A stretch of 64,000 nucleotides of DNA, taken from positions 62,001 to 126,000 of the forward strand of contig JAJZUV010000001.1 of the NCBI GenBank assembly GCA_021848345.1, in the 5' to 3' direction. Below, in pieces: positions 8,551 through 18,776 of this stretch. Position numbers and translations under genes: made by a program. The notes under the pieces were generated by a model. It had not been told where the DNA came from, did not search any database, and saw only the letters and a list, made by a program, of their open reading frames with translations. Positions within the stretch are counted from its first letter, which is position 1. Every line of letters starts with the position of its first letter. The stretch comes from Pseudomonadota bacterium (GTDB taxonomy: Bacteria; Pseudomonadota; Gammaproteobacteria; Burkholderiales; Burkholderiaceae_C).

Positions 8551-11500
8551 CTATTCGTCGATGGTGGTCGTCTCCAGCACGTACTCGCGCAGCAGGCCCA
8601 GCAGCTCGTCCTCGGAGTAGGGCTTGCCCAGGTAGTGGTTGACCCCCAGTTCCTGCGCGTAGTTGCGGTGCTTGTCGGCGATGCGCGAGGTGATCATGAT
8701 CACCGGCAGATGGCGCGTGCGTTCGTCGGCACGGATGTTGCGCGTGAGATCGAAGCCGTCCATGCGCGGCATCTCGATGTCCGTGAGCACCACGTCGGGC
8801 AGGGTCTGCTGCAACTGCTCCAGCGCATCCAGCCCGTCCTTGGCCAGCATCACCGTGTAGCCGTTGCGGGTCAGGAAGCGCTGGGTCACGCGGCGCACGG
8901 TGATCGAATCGTCCACCACCAGCACGGTATTGGCGCTGGGCATCGGCGCCTGCGGCGCCAGCAGCGCCGGGTCGACGCGCCTGGTGCCGGCCTGCGAGCG
9001 CATGCGTTCGGCGGCCTTGTCGCCGTACACCGCGGCCAGCGCGACCGGGTTGTAGATCAGCACCACGCCGCCGTCGGGCAGCACCGAGATGCCGGCCAGC
9101 CCGGGCACGCGCGAGAGCTGCGGGCCCAGGTTCTTCACCACCACTTCCTGGTTGCCCAGCACCTCGTCGACATGCAGCGCCAGGCGTTGCGCGGCGCTGC
9201 GCACCAGCACCACCGGCACGGTGCGCCCCGGCGTCTCGCTGCTGGCGCCCGACTCGTCGGTGAGCGCGCCCAGCCAGTACAGCGGGAGTTGCTGCCCGGC
9301 ATGCTCGAGCTGGCGCTCGCGCAACGCCGGCTCCAGCTCCGCCGGGCGCAGGCGCAGCACCAGGTCGACCAGGCTGGACGGCACGGCGTGGATGCGTCCG
9401 CCCGTGCGCAGCAGCACCACCTGGGTGACCGCGGTGGTCAGCGGCAGCACCAGGGTGAAGGTGGTGCCCCGTCCCGGCACGGATTCGAGTTCCACGCGTC
9501 CGCCGAGGGCACGCGTGTCGGTGCGCACCACGTCCAGCCCGACGCCGCGGCCGGCCATCTCGGTGGTCTCGGCGGCGCTGGAGAAGCCGGGCAGGAAAAT
9601 GATCTCGCGCAACCGCGCCTGGCTGGGATGCTCGCCGTCGGCCAGCAGACCCTGCGCGCGCGCCTTCGCCGCGATGTCCGCGTAGTGCAGCCCGCTGCCG
9701 TCGTCGCTGATCGACACCACCACTTCGCTGCCGTCGTGGCGCAGCGCCAGCGTGATCGTGCCCACCGCCGGCTTGCCCACGCCTTCGCGCTCGGTGGGGC
9801 TTTCCAGCCCGTGGGCGACCGCGTTGCGCAGCAGGTGCTCGAAGGCCGGCGCCATGCGGTCCAGCACGCCGCGGTCGAGTTCGATGGTGCCGCCCTGGAT
9901 GTCCAGGCGCACCGCCTTGCCGGCATCCTTGCTGGCCTGGCGCACGGTCCGGTACAGGCGTTCGGAGATGCTGTCGAACTCGACCATGCGGGTACGCAGC
10001 AGGTCGCGCTGCAGTTCGCGGGTCAGGCGCGACTGGCGCAGCAGGCTGTCCTCGGTGGACTGCAGCGCGCGCCCCAGGGAGCCCTGCACCAGCGCCAGGT
10101 CGTTCACCGACTCGGCCATCATGCGGGTGAGTTCCTGGAAGCGCGTGAAGCGGTCGAACTCCAGCGGGTCGAAGTCTCGTGCGTCGTCGCGCGTGGCCTG
10201 GGTGCGCGCGGTCATCTGGGCGTCGGCCTGCAGCTCGATGTCGCGCACCTGCGCGCGCAAGCGCGACAGGTTGTCGCCGAGATCGCGCACCCCCGAGCGG
10301 ATGACGTCGAATTCGCTGTCCAGGCGCGCCCGAGCGATGCTCACCTCGCCGACCTGGTTGACCAGGCGGTCCAGCAACGCCGCCTGCACGCGCACCGGCT
10401 GCGCGCGTCCGAAGGCCTGCGCGGCGTCCGCCGCCGGTGCGGCGGGCTCGGTCGCCGCGGGCGTCGTCGGGGCGCTGGCGGGTTGCACCTGCGCTTCCAG
10501 CAGCGCGCGCTCCGGGTGGATGTCGCCGAGTTCGTTCTCGCCGCGGCCGCTGGCTTCGCGCAGACGCTCGAAGCGGGTGTTGATGGCGTCGAAACGCGCG
10601 ATCAGTTCCAGCAAGGACTGCTCGTCCGGACGCGTGTCCTCGCGATTGGCCAGCGCCTCGATGTCCGATTCCAGCGCATGGGCCATGTCGCCCAGCGCCA
10701 TGGTCCCGGCCATGCGCGCGCTGCCCTTGAAGGTGTGCAGCAGGCGCATCGCCTGGCGCGCCGAGGCGGTCTCGCCGGGGCGGGCCTCCCATTCGCGCAG
10801 CGCTCGGCCGAGCTGGGGCATGAGCTCGGCCGCCTCGAATTCGAAAATCGGGAACAGCTCGGCGTCGATGATGTCGCGCGATCCGGTGCCCGGCGCGACC
10901 GCCGCCGGCTCCGTACCCCCCTCGAGCGCGGATTCGACCCCGGCAGGAGCCGGCTCGACGACGGGCGCTTCGGCTGCCGACTCCGCGGGAACCAGCGCCT
11001 CGAGTTCCTCACGGACCTCGACGGCCGCCTCCACCTCGTGCAATTCCAGCTCGTCGGCGGGCCATGCCGGCGCCGGCGCGGATGCCGGCTCGGCGTCGGC
11101 CCGCGCGGCGGAAGCCGCCTCGGAGACCGATTCCCGCGGCGCCCACGGCCACGCCGGTGCGGTTCCCGGCTCGGTGCCGCCAGCGGCCTCGGCGGCTGCC
11201 GTCGCGGCCGGTCCCGCGTCGAAGCCTTCGCTGGCGGCCAGCGCGGCCGCGGTGCGCAGATCCTCCAGATGGCGCACCAGCGCTTGCAGGGGTTCCAGCA
11301 ATTCCGGCTGCGCCGGATGCAGGAAGCCCGCGGCGAACTGGTGCAGCACGCGGCGCATCTCGTCGACCGTGCGCGGCAGCAGCGTGAACTGGGCTTCGTC
11401 CAGTGCCTCGGGGTGCTCGGACTGACCCTGCATGGCCTGTTCGAGCAGCTCGGCCAGTTGCTGCACGCTTTGCAGCCCCACCGTGGCCGAACTTCCGCGC

Positions 11501-14500
11501 AACTGATGCGCCAGCGCCGTCGCGTGTTCTCCGATCGGCTCGCGCGGATGATCCGCCCAGGCCGCGACCTCCCGATCCAGGCGGCGCACCAGTTCGTCGG
11601 CCTCGTTCAGATAGATCGTGTGCAGGGCCTGGGGGATGCGCAACTGATCGACCAGGTTCTCGGCGCCTTCGGCCACGGCGGCTTCGGGGGACGTCTGGAC
11701 GGGTTCCGACGCGGACTGGGCGACGATGTCCTCGGCGCTCGGCCCTTCGAGTTCGCGCGCCTCCAGTCCGGCGTGCGGCTCCGGCACTTCGGGCGCGGGC
11801 TCCAGCAGGCTGGCCGGCGGCGGTTCGCCCTGCGCCAGCGCGTCGGTCGGCGCGGGTGCGCCGAGGTCGAGCAGCGAGGCATCGGGCCAGGACGACGCCG
11901 CGAGAGCCGGCGGCGGCGGGGCCCAGGACTCGTCGGAGGCCTGGGCGGGGAACGCTTCGGGCGCACCGCCTTCGTGTTCGACGTCGGAGGGAGCCTCGGC
12001 GGCCTCCGGGAATTGCCGCCCGGGTTGCGGCGACGCTTGCTCGGTGGACTCGGCCTCGAAGGCCTGCGGGGGCGCGGGGAGCGTTTCCGGTTCCCAGACC
12101 AGCGACTCCGCGGGCTGCTCCCCGGGGAGTTCCGCGTGTGCCTCCTCGTGGACCTCCTCGTGAATCTCCTCGTGAATCTCCTCGTGCGCCTCCAGCCCGG
12201 CTTCGCCACGCGCCTCGGCGGCGACCTGCACGCCGGCGCCTTCCGGAGCTCCCTCGTCGCCTGTCTGCTTCGCCGCTTCGGCCGCGGGCGCAGGCACCTG
12301 GGCCCAATCCTGCGGCAGCTCGGACAGCTCCAGCACCTCGGACACTTCCGGGACCTCGAGAACTTCCGGTGCTTCCTGCGCTTGCGGCACTTCCGGCACG
12401 GCTTCGACGGACGGCGTCAGCGCGTCGAGTTCCGGCGGCCGGCCCTCGCGCAGGTCCCGTGCGGCCCGCACCAGCGCGTCGCTGAAATGGGCGCCGGCAT
12501 CGCCGGCACGCAGCGCGTGGGCCCAGTCCTCGAGGCGCCGCAGCGCGTGTTCGGCGAGTTCGAGCAGTTCCGGCGATGCCGGGGAACCGTCGGCCAGCAC
12601 CTGGTTGAAGCACTGCTCGAGCGCCCATGCGCCCTCGGCGAAATCGCGCATGCCCACCATGCGCGCGCTGCCCTTGAGGGTGTGGAAACAGCGGCGCAGC
12701 GCGGTCAGGGAATCGTCGGCGGGATCGCTGCCGCGCAGATCGGCGATGCGCTCGCGACCTTGCTCGACGACCTCGTCCGCCTCGTCGAGGAAGATCTCCA
12801 CCAGTTCGGGGTCGACCGCCGGCTCCGGCTCCGCGGCATCGGCCGGCTCGGCCTCGGGCGCGGTCGGGGCGCTCGCCGTGCCCAGCAGCAGCGCATCCAG
12901 CGCGGCGGCGTCGTCGACGGCCTGTGGGGCCGGAGCGGCGGCGCTCGCTTCGGGCTCCAGCGGGGGCAGCAGGGTGTCGATTTCCTCGAGGTCGAGCGAG
13001 GGCGGCGCCGGGGCCGCGACGGGTGCCCGGGGGGCCTCCGACGGCACCGGCTGGGTCGCGGGAGTCGCCGCCGCCGGCTCGATCCGCGCCTCGGCGGGCG
13101 TCTGCGGTGCCGCCACGGCCACGCTCTCGGCGGCCCGCGCCTGCACGGTCTGGCGGGCCTGCGGCACCACCGGGCGCAACTCGCCGCTGTGCGCATCGAA
13201 CTGGAAGGAGATCTTGGCCAGTTCCGGCTGGTAGCCCAGCATGTCGACCATGAAGCCCAGCGTGCCGATGTTGGCCGCCAGGTGGTCGTAGTTCGCGCCG
13301 CGCGGTGCCGAGGCGCCGTCCCCGGGCGACGCCGCCATCAGGTTCTCCACGCTGTGGCGGATATGTCCCAGCGCCTGCGAACCCACGTCCATGCCCAGCA
13401 CCGACAGCACGCCGCGCATCTGTCCCAGAAGCCGAGGTACCGGCTCCAGGTCGGCCAGGGTGGCGGGATCGCGGAAGTAGGCGTCGAGCAGGCGCTCGAC
13501 GGTGCCCATGTCGTGGCGCAGTTCCTGCACCACGGTACCCAGGGTCTGGTTTTCCGAGACCTGGCGGTACAGTTGCTCCATCCAGGGCGCGAAGGCGTCG
13601 CTGGCATAGCCTTGCGCGCTGCGCTGCAGGCGCTGCGCCAGTTCACGCGCTCGCGGCAGGAAGTCGGCGTCGTCGGCACGGAAATGCACCAGCGAGGCTT
13701 CCAGGAACAGCAGCGCGGTGGCGACCTCCAGCACCCTCTCGGGGGTCAGCAGCGAGCGCTGCTCGCCGATCACCTGCAGCATGCGTTCGACCGCGCCCGG
13801 CAGCACTTCGGCCCCGGCGCAGAGCTGGCGCAACACCAGTCCGAGTTGCTGCAGGTGTTCCTGCAGGCGAGCGATGCGGCTGAAGTCGCCGTTGCCGATG
13901 TGCGCCCAGCCGTCCTTGACCTGCACCATGCGCTTGCGCGCCTGCTGGACCAGCGCCGGATCGACCAGGCCGAAATGCGCTTGCTGCCAGTCGACCACGC
14001 CCTGCGGTCGCAGCCTGGCGGCCTGCGCCACGGCGCGCAGCGCAGGCGGAGCTTCGCGTCCGCGTTCGAGCGCACGGGCCAGCGCCTGGTCGCAGAAGAA
14101 CAGGAGTTCGTGGCCGAGGCGTCGCGAGACCTGCGCCTGCCCGGCCAGCATCTGGCGCAGTTGCAGGTTCAGCCGGTTGCACAGGCGCTTGGCGTAGATG
14201 TCGGCTTCGATCAGCTCGTCGCCGAGTCCGGCGAAAAAGCCCTCGGCGATCCACCACAGCGAGCGCTCGTCGCCATCGCTGGCAGCCTGCGCCTGGCGTG
14301 CCACGGCCTGCATCGAAGCGCTGGCCCCGCGCAGGTCGCCGGCGCGCAGCACCTCCAGCAGCGCGCGCTCGTAGTCGGCGCGGGCCTGCACGCCCAGGGC
14401 CTGGGCGCCGACGCCGGGCGCGGCCGCTTGCGGCCACTCCCAGGCGAAATCCCACAGATCGGCCGGATGCGCGGGTTCGCCGCCGGCCAGGTCGGCCAGG

Positions 14501-14916
14501 CTGCGGTACTGGCGGAACAGCTTGACCGCCGGCTCGTTGCGCCCGCTGGCACGTGCTTCCAGGAAATCCAGCACCGCGTGCAGGCCCGATTCCAGCGCCT
14601 CCACCATCGGCGCGTCCAGGCGCTGGGGCTGCTCCAGCGCGCGCATGAGCACGCGCTCGGCGGTCTGCAGCACGCGTGCGCAGCCCGCTTGCCCCATCAG
14701 TTCCAGCGCACCCGCGGCCTGGTGCACGTGGGTGCGGGCCTGCAGCAGGGCGCTCGCGGCCTCCGACGCGGCGTCGGGCGACTGGCCCAGCTGCGCCTGG
14801 CGCCGTACCGCGGACAGCGCGGCCAGCAGGTTGTCGCGAACCTGCTCCAGGACCCACGCCAGGCCCGCGGTATCGGGCGTCGTGGAGGACTGCGTGGTCT
14901 GGGCGACTTCGTTCAT
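8551..14916 (-). CDS. chpA: ChpA/PilL: multi-Hpt hybrid histidine kinase of the type IV pilus chemosensory system
   Basis: CheA-like kinase that links the PilJ receptor to pilus response regulators. The 2121-residue layout is: a FimL-like N-terminal region (about 1-520) with two Hpt-like motifs lacking the Lys (HQAAG at 65, and HDMGT); three canonical Hpt domains with phosphoacceptors at H745, H1137 and H1394, separated by long Ala/Pro/Glu-rich linkers; a dimerisation segment (about 1505-1650); HATPase (about 1655-1830; GRGVGLD); a CheW domain (about 1835-1975); and a C-terminal receiver (about 1993-2118, D2046). The linker around residues 911-927 is an HEE-type tetrapeptide repeat. It is last in pilGHIJ-chpA. 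No pilK/cheR or chpB/cheB methylation genes follow. Confidence 0.95.
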   Translation of the reverse strand: MNEVAQTTQSSTTPDTAGLAWVLEQVRDNLLAALSAVRRQAQLGQSPDAASEAASALLQARTHVHQAAGALELMGQAGCARVLQTAERVLMRALEQPQRLDAPMVEALESGLHAVLDFLEARASGRNEPAVKLFRQYRSLADLAGGEPAHPADLWDFAWEWPQAAAPGVGAQALGVQARADYERALLEVLRAGDLRGASASMQAVARQAQAASDGDERSLWWIAEGFFAGLGDELIEADIYAKRLCNRLNLQLRQMLAGQAQVSRRLGHELLFFCDQALARALERGREAPPALRAVAQAARLRPQGVVDWQQAHFGLVDPALVQQARKRMVQVKDGWAHIGNGDFSRIARLQEHLQQLGLVLRQLCAGAEVLPGAVERMLQVIGEQRSLLTPERVLEVATALLFLEASLVHFRADDADFLPRARELAQRLQRSAQGYASDAFAPWMEQLYRQVSENQTLGTVVQELRHDMGTVERLLDAYFRDPATLADLEPVPRLLGQMRGVLSVLGMDVGSQALGHIRHSVENLMAASPGDGASAPRGANYDHLAANIGTLGFMVDMLGYQPELAKISFQFDAHSGELRPVVPQARQTVQARAAESVAVAAPQTPAEARIEPAAATPATQPVPSEAPRAPVAAPAPPSLDLEEIDTLLPPLEPEASAAAPAPQAVDDAAALDALLLGTASAPTAPEAEPADAAEPEPAVDPELVEIFLDEADEVVEQGRERIADLRGSDPADDSLTALRRCFHTLKGSARMVGMRDFAEGAWALEQCFNQVLADGSPASPELLELAEHALRRLEDWAHALRAGDAGAHFSDALVRAARDLREGRPPELDALTPSVEAVPEVPQAQEAPEVLEVPEVSEVLELSELPQDWAQVPAPAAEAAKQTGDEGAPEGAGVQVAAEARGEAGLEAHEEIHEEIHEEVHEEAHAELPGEQPAESLVWEPETLPAPPQAFEAESTEQASPQPGRQFPEAAEAPSDVEHEGGAPEAFPAQASDESWAPPPPALAASSWPDASLLDLGAPAPTDALAQGEPPPASLLEPAPEVPEPHAGLEARELEGPSAEDIVAQSASEPVQTSPEAAVAEGAENLVDQLRIPQALHTIYLNEADELVRRLDREVAAWADHPREPIGEHATALAHQLRGSSATVGLQSVQQLAELLEQAMQGQSEHPEALDEAQFTLLPRTVDEMRRVLHQFAAGFLHPAQPELLEPLQALVRHLEDLRTAAALAASEGFDAGPAATAAAEAAGGTEPGTAPAWPWAPRESVSEAASAARADAEPASAPAPAWPADELELHEVEAAVEVREELEALVPAESAAEAPVVEPAPAGVESALEGGTEPAAVAPGTGSRDIIDAELFPIFEFEAAELMPQLGRALREWEARPGETASARQAMRLLHTFKGSARMAGTMALGDMAHALESDIEALANREDTRPDEQSLLELIARFDAINTRFERLREASGRGENELGDIHPERALLEAQVQPASAPTTPAATEPAAPAADAAQAFGRAQPVRVQAALLDRLVNQVGEVSIARARLDSEFDVIRSGVRDLGDNLSRLRAQVRDIELQADAQMTARTQATRDDARDFDPLEFDRFTRFQELTRMMAESVNDLALVQGSLGRALQSTEDSLLRQSRLTRELQRDLLRTRMVEFDSISERLYRTVRQASKDAGKAVRLDIQGGTIELDRGVLDRMAPAFEHLLRNAVAHGLESPTEREGVGKPAVGTITLALRHDGSEVVVSISDDGSGLHYADIAAKARAQGLLADGEHPSQARLREIIFLPGFSSAAETTEMAGRGVGLDVVRTDTRALGGRVELESVPGRGTTFTLVLPLTTAVTQVVLLRTGGRIHAVPSSLVDLVLRLRPAELEPALRERQLEHAGQQLPLYWLGALTDESGASSETPGRTVPVVLVRSAAQRLALHVDEVLGNQEVVVKNLGPQLSRVPGLAGISVLPDGGVVLIYNPVALAAVYGDKAAERMRSQAGTRRVDPALLAPQAPMPSANTVLVVDDSITVRRVTQRFLTRNGYTVMLAKDGLDALEQLQQTLPDVVLTDIEMPRMDGFDLTRNIRADERTRHLPVIMITSRIADKHRNYAQELGVNHYLGKPYSEDELLGLLREYVLETTTIDE
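12141..12188. repeat. 12-bp tandem repeat inside chpA (HEEI/V/A tetrapeptide repeat)
   Basis: The 9-mer CTCCTCGTG recurs at 12042+100 spacing positions 12142, 12154, 12166 and 12178, exactly 12 bp apart, with a partial fifth unit to 12193. On the coding (minus) strand this gives His at residues 911, 915, 919, 923 and 927, each of the first four followed by Glu-Glu. The unit is a multiple of 3, so gain or loss of copies would keep the frame. Confidence 0.9.
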
Positions 14917-14971
14917 GCCGGGGCGGGATCTGGGTTTCGCGGAACGGGCGTGACTGGAGGGTGCGGAAGGC

Positions 14972-17158
14972 TCAGGCGATCTTGAATCGCGACACCGACT
15001 CGCGCAGCACCTCGGCCACGCGCGCCAGCTCCGCCACCAGTTCGGCGGTGGAACGCGTGCCGTCGCCGGTCTGCTCGGTGACGGCGAAGATGTGCTGGAT
15101 GCTCGTGGCCACCTGGTTGGCGGCCTGCGCCTCCGTCAGCGCCTGGTGCGAGATGCGCTCGATCAGCTCGGCCAACTGGCGCGACACCCGATCGATCTCG
15201 GACAGCGCGGCGCCGGCGCTGTCCGACAGCCTCGCGCCTTCGACCACGCCCTGGGTGCTCTTTTCCATGGCCGCCACGGCGTCCTGGGTGTCGGTCTGGA
15301 TGGTGCGAACCAGCGCCGCGATCTGCTTGGTCGCCTCGGCCGAGCGCTCGGCCAGGCGCTGCACTTCCTCGGCCACCACCGAGAAGCCGCGCCCCGCGTC
15401 GCCCGCGGAGGCGGCCTGGATGGCCGCGTTCAGCGCCAGCACGTTGGTCTGTTCGGTCAGGTCGGAGATCAGCTCGGTGATTTCTCCGATCTCCTGCGAG
15501 GACTCGCCCAGGCGCTTGATGCGCTTGGAGGTGTCCTGGATCTGGCTGCGGATCGCGTTCATGCCGTCGATGGAGTTGCGCACCGCCAGCAGGCCCTGCT
15601 CGGCGGCATCCAGCGACTGGCGCGCCACCGTCGACGATTGCTGCGCCTGCGCCGACACGGAGTTGATGCGCTCGGCCATGTCCAGCACGGAACGCCCGGT
15701 CTCGCGAATCTCGATCAGCTGCTGTTCGGAGGAGCGCAGCAGGTCGCCGGCGGTGGTCTGCGCCTGGCCGGAGGAGCGACGCACCTGTTCGGCGGTCTTC
15801 TGCACCTGCGCCACCAGGCTGCGCAGTTCCTCCACCGTGTAGTTCACCGAATCGGCGATGGCGCCGGTGATGTCCTCGGTCACCGTGGCTTCCTGGGTCA
15901 GGTCGCCCTCGGCCACGTTCTGCAGTTCGTTCATCAGGCGAAGAATGGCCGCCTGGTTCGCCTCGTTGCTGCGCCGCGCCTCCTGTTCCTGGCGCTCGGC
16001 GCGACGGCGCTCGCGCTCCGACTGCAGCGCGCGCTCGCGCGAGGCCTGCACGTAAAGCTGGCCCAGCCCCAGCAGCGCCAGCACCGACAGCAGCGCGCCG
16101 CCGACCAGCACCCACAGCTCGGCGCTGCCCACGCCGGCCTGCGACGAGTAATGCGCCTGCAGCTGCTGCAGGCCGCCCAGCAGGGGCACCGAGTCGTGCA
16201 GCACCGCGCTTTGCGCCAGGCGCGCGCTGCTCAGGTTCTGCAGGTTGCCCAGGATCTGTTGCGACAGCTTGGAGACGTCGCCGAAGGCCTTGACCATGCC
16301 GTCCACCTGCGCGCGCGCCTCGCCGTGCACGGGAGTCAGCTGCAGGTTGGCGTCGCCCTGCTGCAGGCCGTTGGCCAGCTGCTCGAAGGTCTGCAGGTCG
16401 CGCCCCAGCGCGAACACCGCCTCGGGGCTGATGCCTTCATAGGACAGGAATTCGTTGGCCGACTTGCCGATGCGCTGGGTGAGCATCTCCAGCTGCGCCG
16501 CGGCGGCCACGTCGGAGCCGCCGGCGCCTTGCTGCAACAGCAGCGAGGTCAGGGTCTGCGCGCCTTGCAGCAGGGCGTCCGACTGGCGGCTGATGGTGCG
16601 CAGCGCGTCGTTGGTCTGCGTCAGCACCGACTGCATGTTCACCACCACGCGCGCGTTCTTCACGGTGGCGTCGACCATCGGCGTCACCGCGGCGAGCTGG
16701 GCGCCACCGGCGTGCAGCGTGTCGCCGGCGTGCAGGCGACGCAGATCGCCTTCCAGCGCGTCGGCGCTGGCTCGCAGTTCGCCGAAGCCCTCCTTGGAAC
16801 CCAGCAACGCCGCGCTGACCGACTTGGCCACGCGCTGCGATTCCATCAACGCGTCGCCCGAGGTGTTGAGCAGTCGAGCCGACGACGAGGTGATGCGCAG
16901 CGTGGTCACCAGGCCCACTCCCACCAGCAGCACCGCGACCACCAGCAGGAACACCAGCAGGCGTTGCTGGCGCGGCAGCGGCAGATGCCCGATCAGGGGC
17001 AGGCGGCGAATGGCTTCGTCGCCGGTGTTTTCCTCGGCGTCGCGCTGGTCCTGCACCGCCGCGGACAGCGTGGCGCCGCCCACGGTGGCGTCGCTGGCGG
17101 CGAAGGCGGTGGCCTCGGCCGAGGGGCGCTTGGAGGAGAACAGGGGAAACAAGGCCAT
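14972..17158 (-). CDS. pilJ: PilJ: methyl-accepting chemotaxis-type receptor for type IV pili
   Basis: Inner-membrane chemoreceptor of the Chp system. The 728-residue protein has a roughly 65-residue cytoplasmic N-tail, TM1 (about 66-89), a long periplasmic region with PilJ-type helical repeats, TM2 (about 348-370), a HAMP-like linker and a C-terminal signalling coiled coil with its hairpin tip near [17 protein letters not shown]. The periplasmic domain is the known input for pilin and surface sensing in Pseudomonas PilJ. It lies between pilI (46 nt upstream) and chpA (55 nt downstream). No dedicated methyltransferase gene is present, so adaptation may depend on enzymes encoded elsewhere. Confidence 0.95.
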   Translation of the reverse strand: MALFPLFSSKRPSAEATAFAASDATVGGATLSAAVQDQRDAEENTGDEAIRRLPLIGHLPLPRQQRLLVFLLVVAVLLVGVGLVTTLRITSSSARLLNTSGDALMESQRVAKSVSAALLGSKEGFGELRASADALEGDLRRLHAGDTLHAGGAQLAAVTPMVDATVKNARVVVNMQSVLTQTNDALRTISRQSDALLQGAQTLTSLLLQQGAGGSDVAAAAQLEMLTQRIGKSANEFLSYEGISPEAVFALGRDLQTFEQLANGLQQGDANLQLTPVHGEARAQVDGMVKAFGDVSKLSQQILGNLQNLSSARLAQSAVLHDSVPLLGGLQQLQAHYSSQAGVGSAELWVLVGGALLSVLALLGLGQLYVQASRERALQSERERRRAERQEQEARRSNEANQAAILRLMNELQNVAEGDLTQEATVTEDITGAIADSVNYTVEELRSLVAQVQKTAEQVRRSSGQAQTTAGDLLRSSEQQLIEIRETGRSVLDMAERINSVSAQAQQSSTVARQSLDAAEQGLLAVRNSIDGMNAIRSQIQDTSKRIKRLGESSQEIGEITELISDLTEQTNVLALNAAIQAASAGDAGRGFSVVAEEVQRLAERSAEATKQIAALVRTIQTDTQDAVAAMEKSTQGVVEGARLSDSAGAALSEIDRVSRQLAELIERISHQALTEAQAANQVATSIQHIFAVTEQTGDGTRSTAELVAELARVAEVLRESVSRFKIA

Positions 17159-17204
17159 GACTGCTCCGAAGGACTCGAAGGAATGGAAACTGGGGGCGGG
17201 GCGC

Positions 17205-17726
17205 TCAGGCCACCTGCAGGAAGCGCCGGTCCTGCGCGAGCAGGGCCAGGTTGAGTTCGCGCCAGACCTGTCCGCTGGAGTCGCGCATCTGCGCGCCCAG
17301 CCACGGCGGAGCCGGCGGCGCGCTGCCGGGTTCCTGCGTGAACTGCGCGGGCATGCGAAGCCCCGAGAGCTGGTCCACCAGCAGCGCGCAATTGATTTCC
17401 AGGCGTGGCGAGAATTGCACCAGGCGGCTGTGCGCTCCGGCGCGCGACAACGCGTCGGAGTCGGCGTCGCCGAGGAAGCCGGCCAGGTCCACGACCCCGC
17501 ACAGCACGCCGCGCAGGTTCAGCAGCCCGGTGAACCAGGGCTGCGCATGGGGCAGCGGCGTGGGCGCCTCCCAACTGGAGATCTCGCCCGACTGGCCCAG
17601 CGGAAGCAACAGGTGATGCGAGCCGGCGATCACGGCCAGCCAGCGCGATTCGCTGCGGGTTTGCTGCGCGCCCTGGAGGCGCGCGGCCAGGCGGCCCTGG
17701 AATTCGATCAGCGAGCTCTTGGCCAT
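17205..17726 (-). CDS. pilI: PilI: CheW-like coupling protein of the Chp system
   Basis: Adaptor that connects PilJ to ChpA. The 173-residue protein is a single CheW domain: [27 protein letters not shown] is the CheW-type core (residues about 45-72, including the RG hinge), followed by a VDLAGFLG segment and ending [17 protein letters not shown]. It sits 11 nt after pilH and 46 nt before pilJ on the same strand. Identification rests on the CheW fold plus conserved order pilG-pilH-pilI-pilJ-chpA. Confidence 0.93.
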   Translation of the reverse strand: MAKSSLIEFQGRLAARLQGAQQTRSESRWLAVIAGSHHLLLPLGQSGEISSWEAPTPLPHAQPWFTGLLNLRGVLCGVVDLAGFLGDADSDALSRAGAHSRLVQFSPRLEINCALLVDQLSGLRMPAQFTQEPGSAPPAPPWLGAQMRDSSGQVWRELNLALLAQDRRFLQVA

Positions 17727-17737
17727 GGAGCGGGGCG

Positions 17738-18103
17738 TCAGTTCAGCGCCATGATCTTGCTCAGCAGATCATGGGGATCGACGGGTTTGGTCACGTAGTC
17801 GCGCGCTCCCTGGCGCATCGCCCACAGCTTGTCGGTTTCCTGGTTCTTGCTGGTGCACACGATGATCGGCAGTTCCCGGTAGGCCGGGTTGCGGGTGATC
17901 TGGCGCGTCAACTGGAAACCGTTGAGCCCCGGCATCACGATGTCCATCAGCACCAGGTCGGGGCGTTCCTGCTCGATCGCGGCCAGTGCCTGCTCGCCGT
18001 TCTCGGCGGTGCGAACCACGTAGCCGTTCTTGTTCAGGAGGTCGGACAGGAAGTACAACTCGGTGCGCGAGTCGTCGACGATCAGGATCTTGCGAATGCT
18101 CAT
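17738..18103 (-). CDS. pilH: PilH: single-domain response regulator
   Basis: CheY-like receiver of 121 residues: acidic pocket D10-D11, phosphoacceptor D54 in LVLMDIVMPG, a Thr/Ser switch (IIVCTSK) and Lys in YVTKPVDP. It has no output domain, so it acts by protein contact. In Pseudomonas PilH is linked to pilus retraction and phosphate flow in the Chp system. Its ATG overlaps the pilG stop by 4 nt (18100-18103), so the two regulators are translationally coupled. Confidence 0.94.
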   Translation of the reverse strand: MSIRKILIVDDSRTELYFLSDLLNKNGYVVRTAENGEQALAAIEQERPDLVLMDIVMPGLNGFQLTRQITRNPAYRELPIIVCTSKNQETDKLWAMRQGARDYVTKPVDPHDLLSKIMALN

Positions 18104-18531
18104 GATTGGGCCGGTTGGTCGCTCGGCGCGCCCGACGCGGGCGCATGCGCGCTCTGGCGGTGCGCGTTCACCGCCTGCAGCAACTGGTCTTTGGTGAAAG
18201 GCTTGGTCAGGTAGGCTTCGGCGCCCACCATGCGGCCGCGCGCCTTGTCGAACACGCCGTCCTTGGACGACAGCATGACCACCGGGATCGCGGCGTGCCG
18301 CGGGCTGCGCTTGATGATGGCCACCGTCTGGTACCCGTCCAGGCGCGGCATCAGCACGTCGCAGAAGATCAGGTCCGGCATCGTGTCGTTGACCTTGGAC
18401 AACGCGTCGAAGCCGTCCTCGGACAACAATACCTCGAAGCCGGCTTGTTTGAGGAAGATCTCCGCGCTGCGCCGGATCGTGTTGCTGTCGTCGATCACCA
18501 GGACCTTGAACGAAGCGGTTGCCGTGCTCAA
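18100..18531 (-). CDS. pilG: PilG: single-domain response regulator
   Basis: CheY-like receiver of 143 residues with D14-D15, phosphoacceptor D58 in IFCDVLMPRLDG, a VVMLSSKD switch and Lys in YLTKPF. A short Ala/Ser/Pro-rich tail follows the receiver. PilG promotes pilus extension in Pseudomonas. It is the first gene of the Chp cluster, 34 nt downstream of the rubredoxin stop, and is probably co-transcribed with it from the promoter near 18780. Confidence 0.94.
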   Translation of the reverse strand: MSTATASFKVLVIDDSNTIRRSAEIFLKQAGFEVLLSEDGFDALSKVNDTMPDLIFCDVLMPRLDGYQTVAIIKRSPRHAAIPVVMLSSKDGVFDKARGRMVGAEAYLTKPFTKDQLLQAVNAHRQSAHAPASGAPSDQPAQS

Positions 18532-18565
18532 GCGCTATCTCCGTGAAGCAATGAGTGAGGTCGGT

Positions 18566-18745
18566 TCAGATCTGCACCATTTCGAAATCGTCCTTGCGGG
18601 CGCCGCATTCCGGACAGGTCCAGTTCATCGGTACGTCGGCCCAGCGCGTTCCGGGGGCGAGGCCGCTTTCGGGATCGCCCAGCTCCTCCTGGTACACGAA
18701 CCCGCAGATCAGGCACATCCAGGTCTTGAAGTCAGGTTGCGTCAC
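18566..18745 (-). CDS. rubA: Rubredoxin
   Basis: A 59-residue one-iron electron carrier. Both iron-binding knuckles are present: C11-x2-C14-G (CLICG) and C44-x2-C47-G (CPECG), with the conserved aromatic core (WMC, FVY, NWTC). The GTG start at 18745 is preferred over an ATG at 18778: it has a GAGGA sequence about 9 nt upstream and gives the usual length, and the ATG lies upstream of the expected transcription start. Electron partners are not encoded nearby. Placement before pilG and divergent from thiD is familiar in Burkholderiales (from memory of genome order). Confidence 0.9.
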   Translation of the reverse strand: MTQPDFKTWMCLICGFVYQEELGDPESGLAPGTRWADVPMNWTCPECGARKDDFEMVQI

Positions 18746-18776
18746 AGCGTATCGTCCTCTGGCATAAGATTCAATC

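Noticed and set aside
12141..12188. CRISPR array
   Set aside because: Units are contiguous 12-bp coding repeats with no spacers.
7804..14985. Very long plus-strand open frame (2393 codons)
   Set aside because: It is opposite chpA; composition is Arg/Gln/His-rich with no motif, a GC-skew shadow of the real gene.
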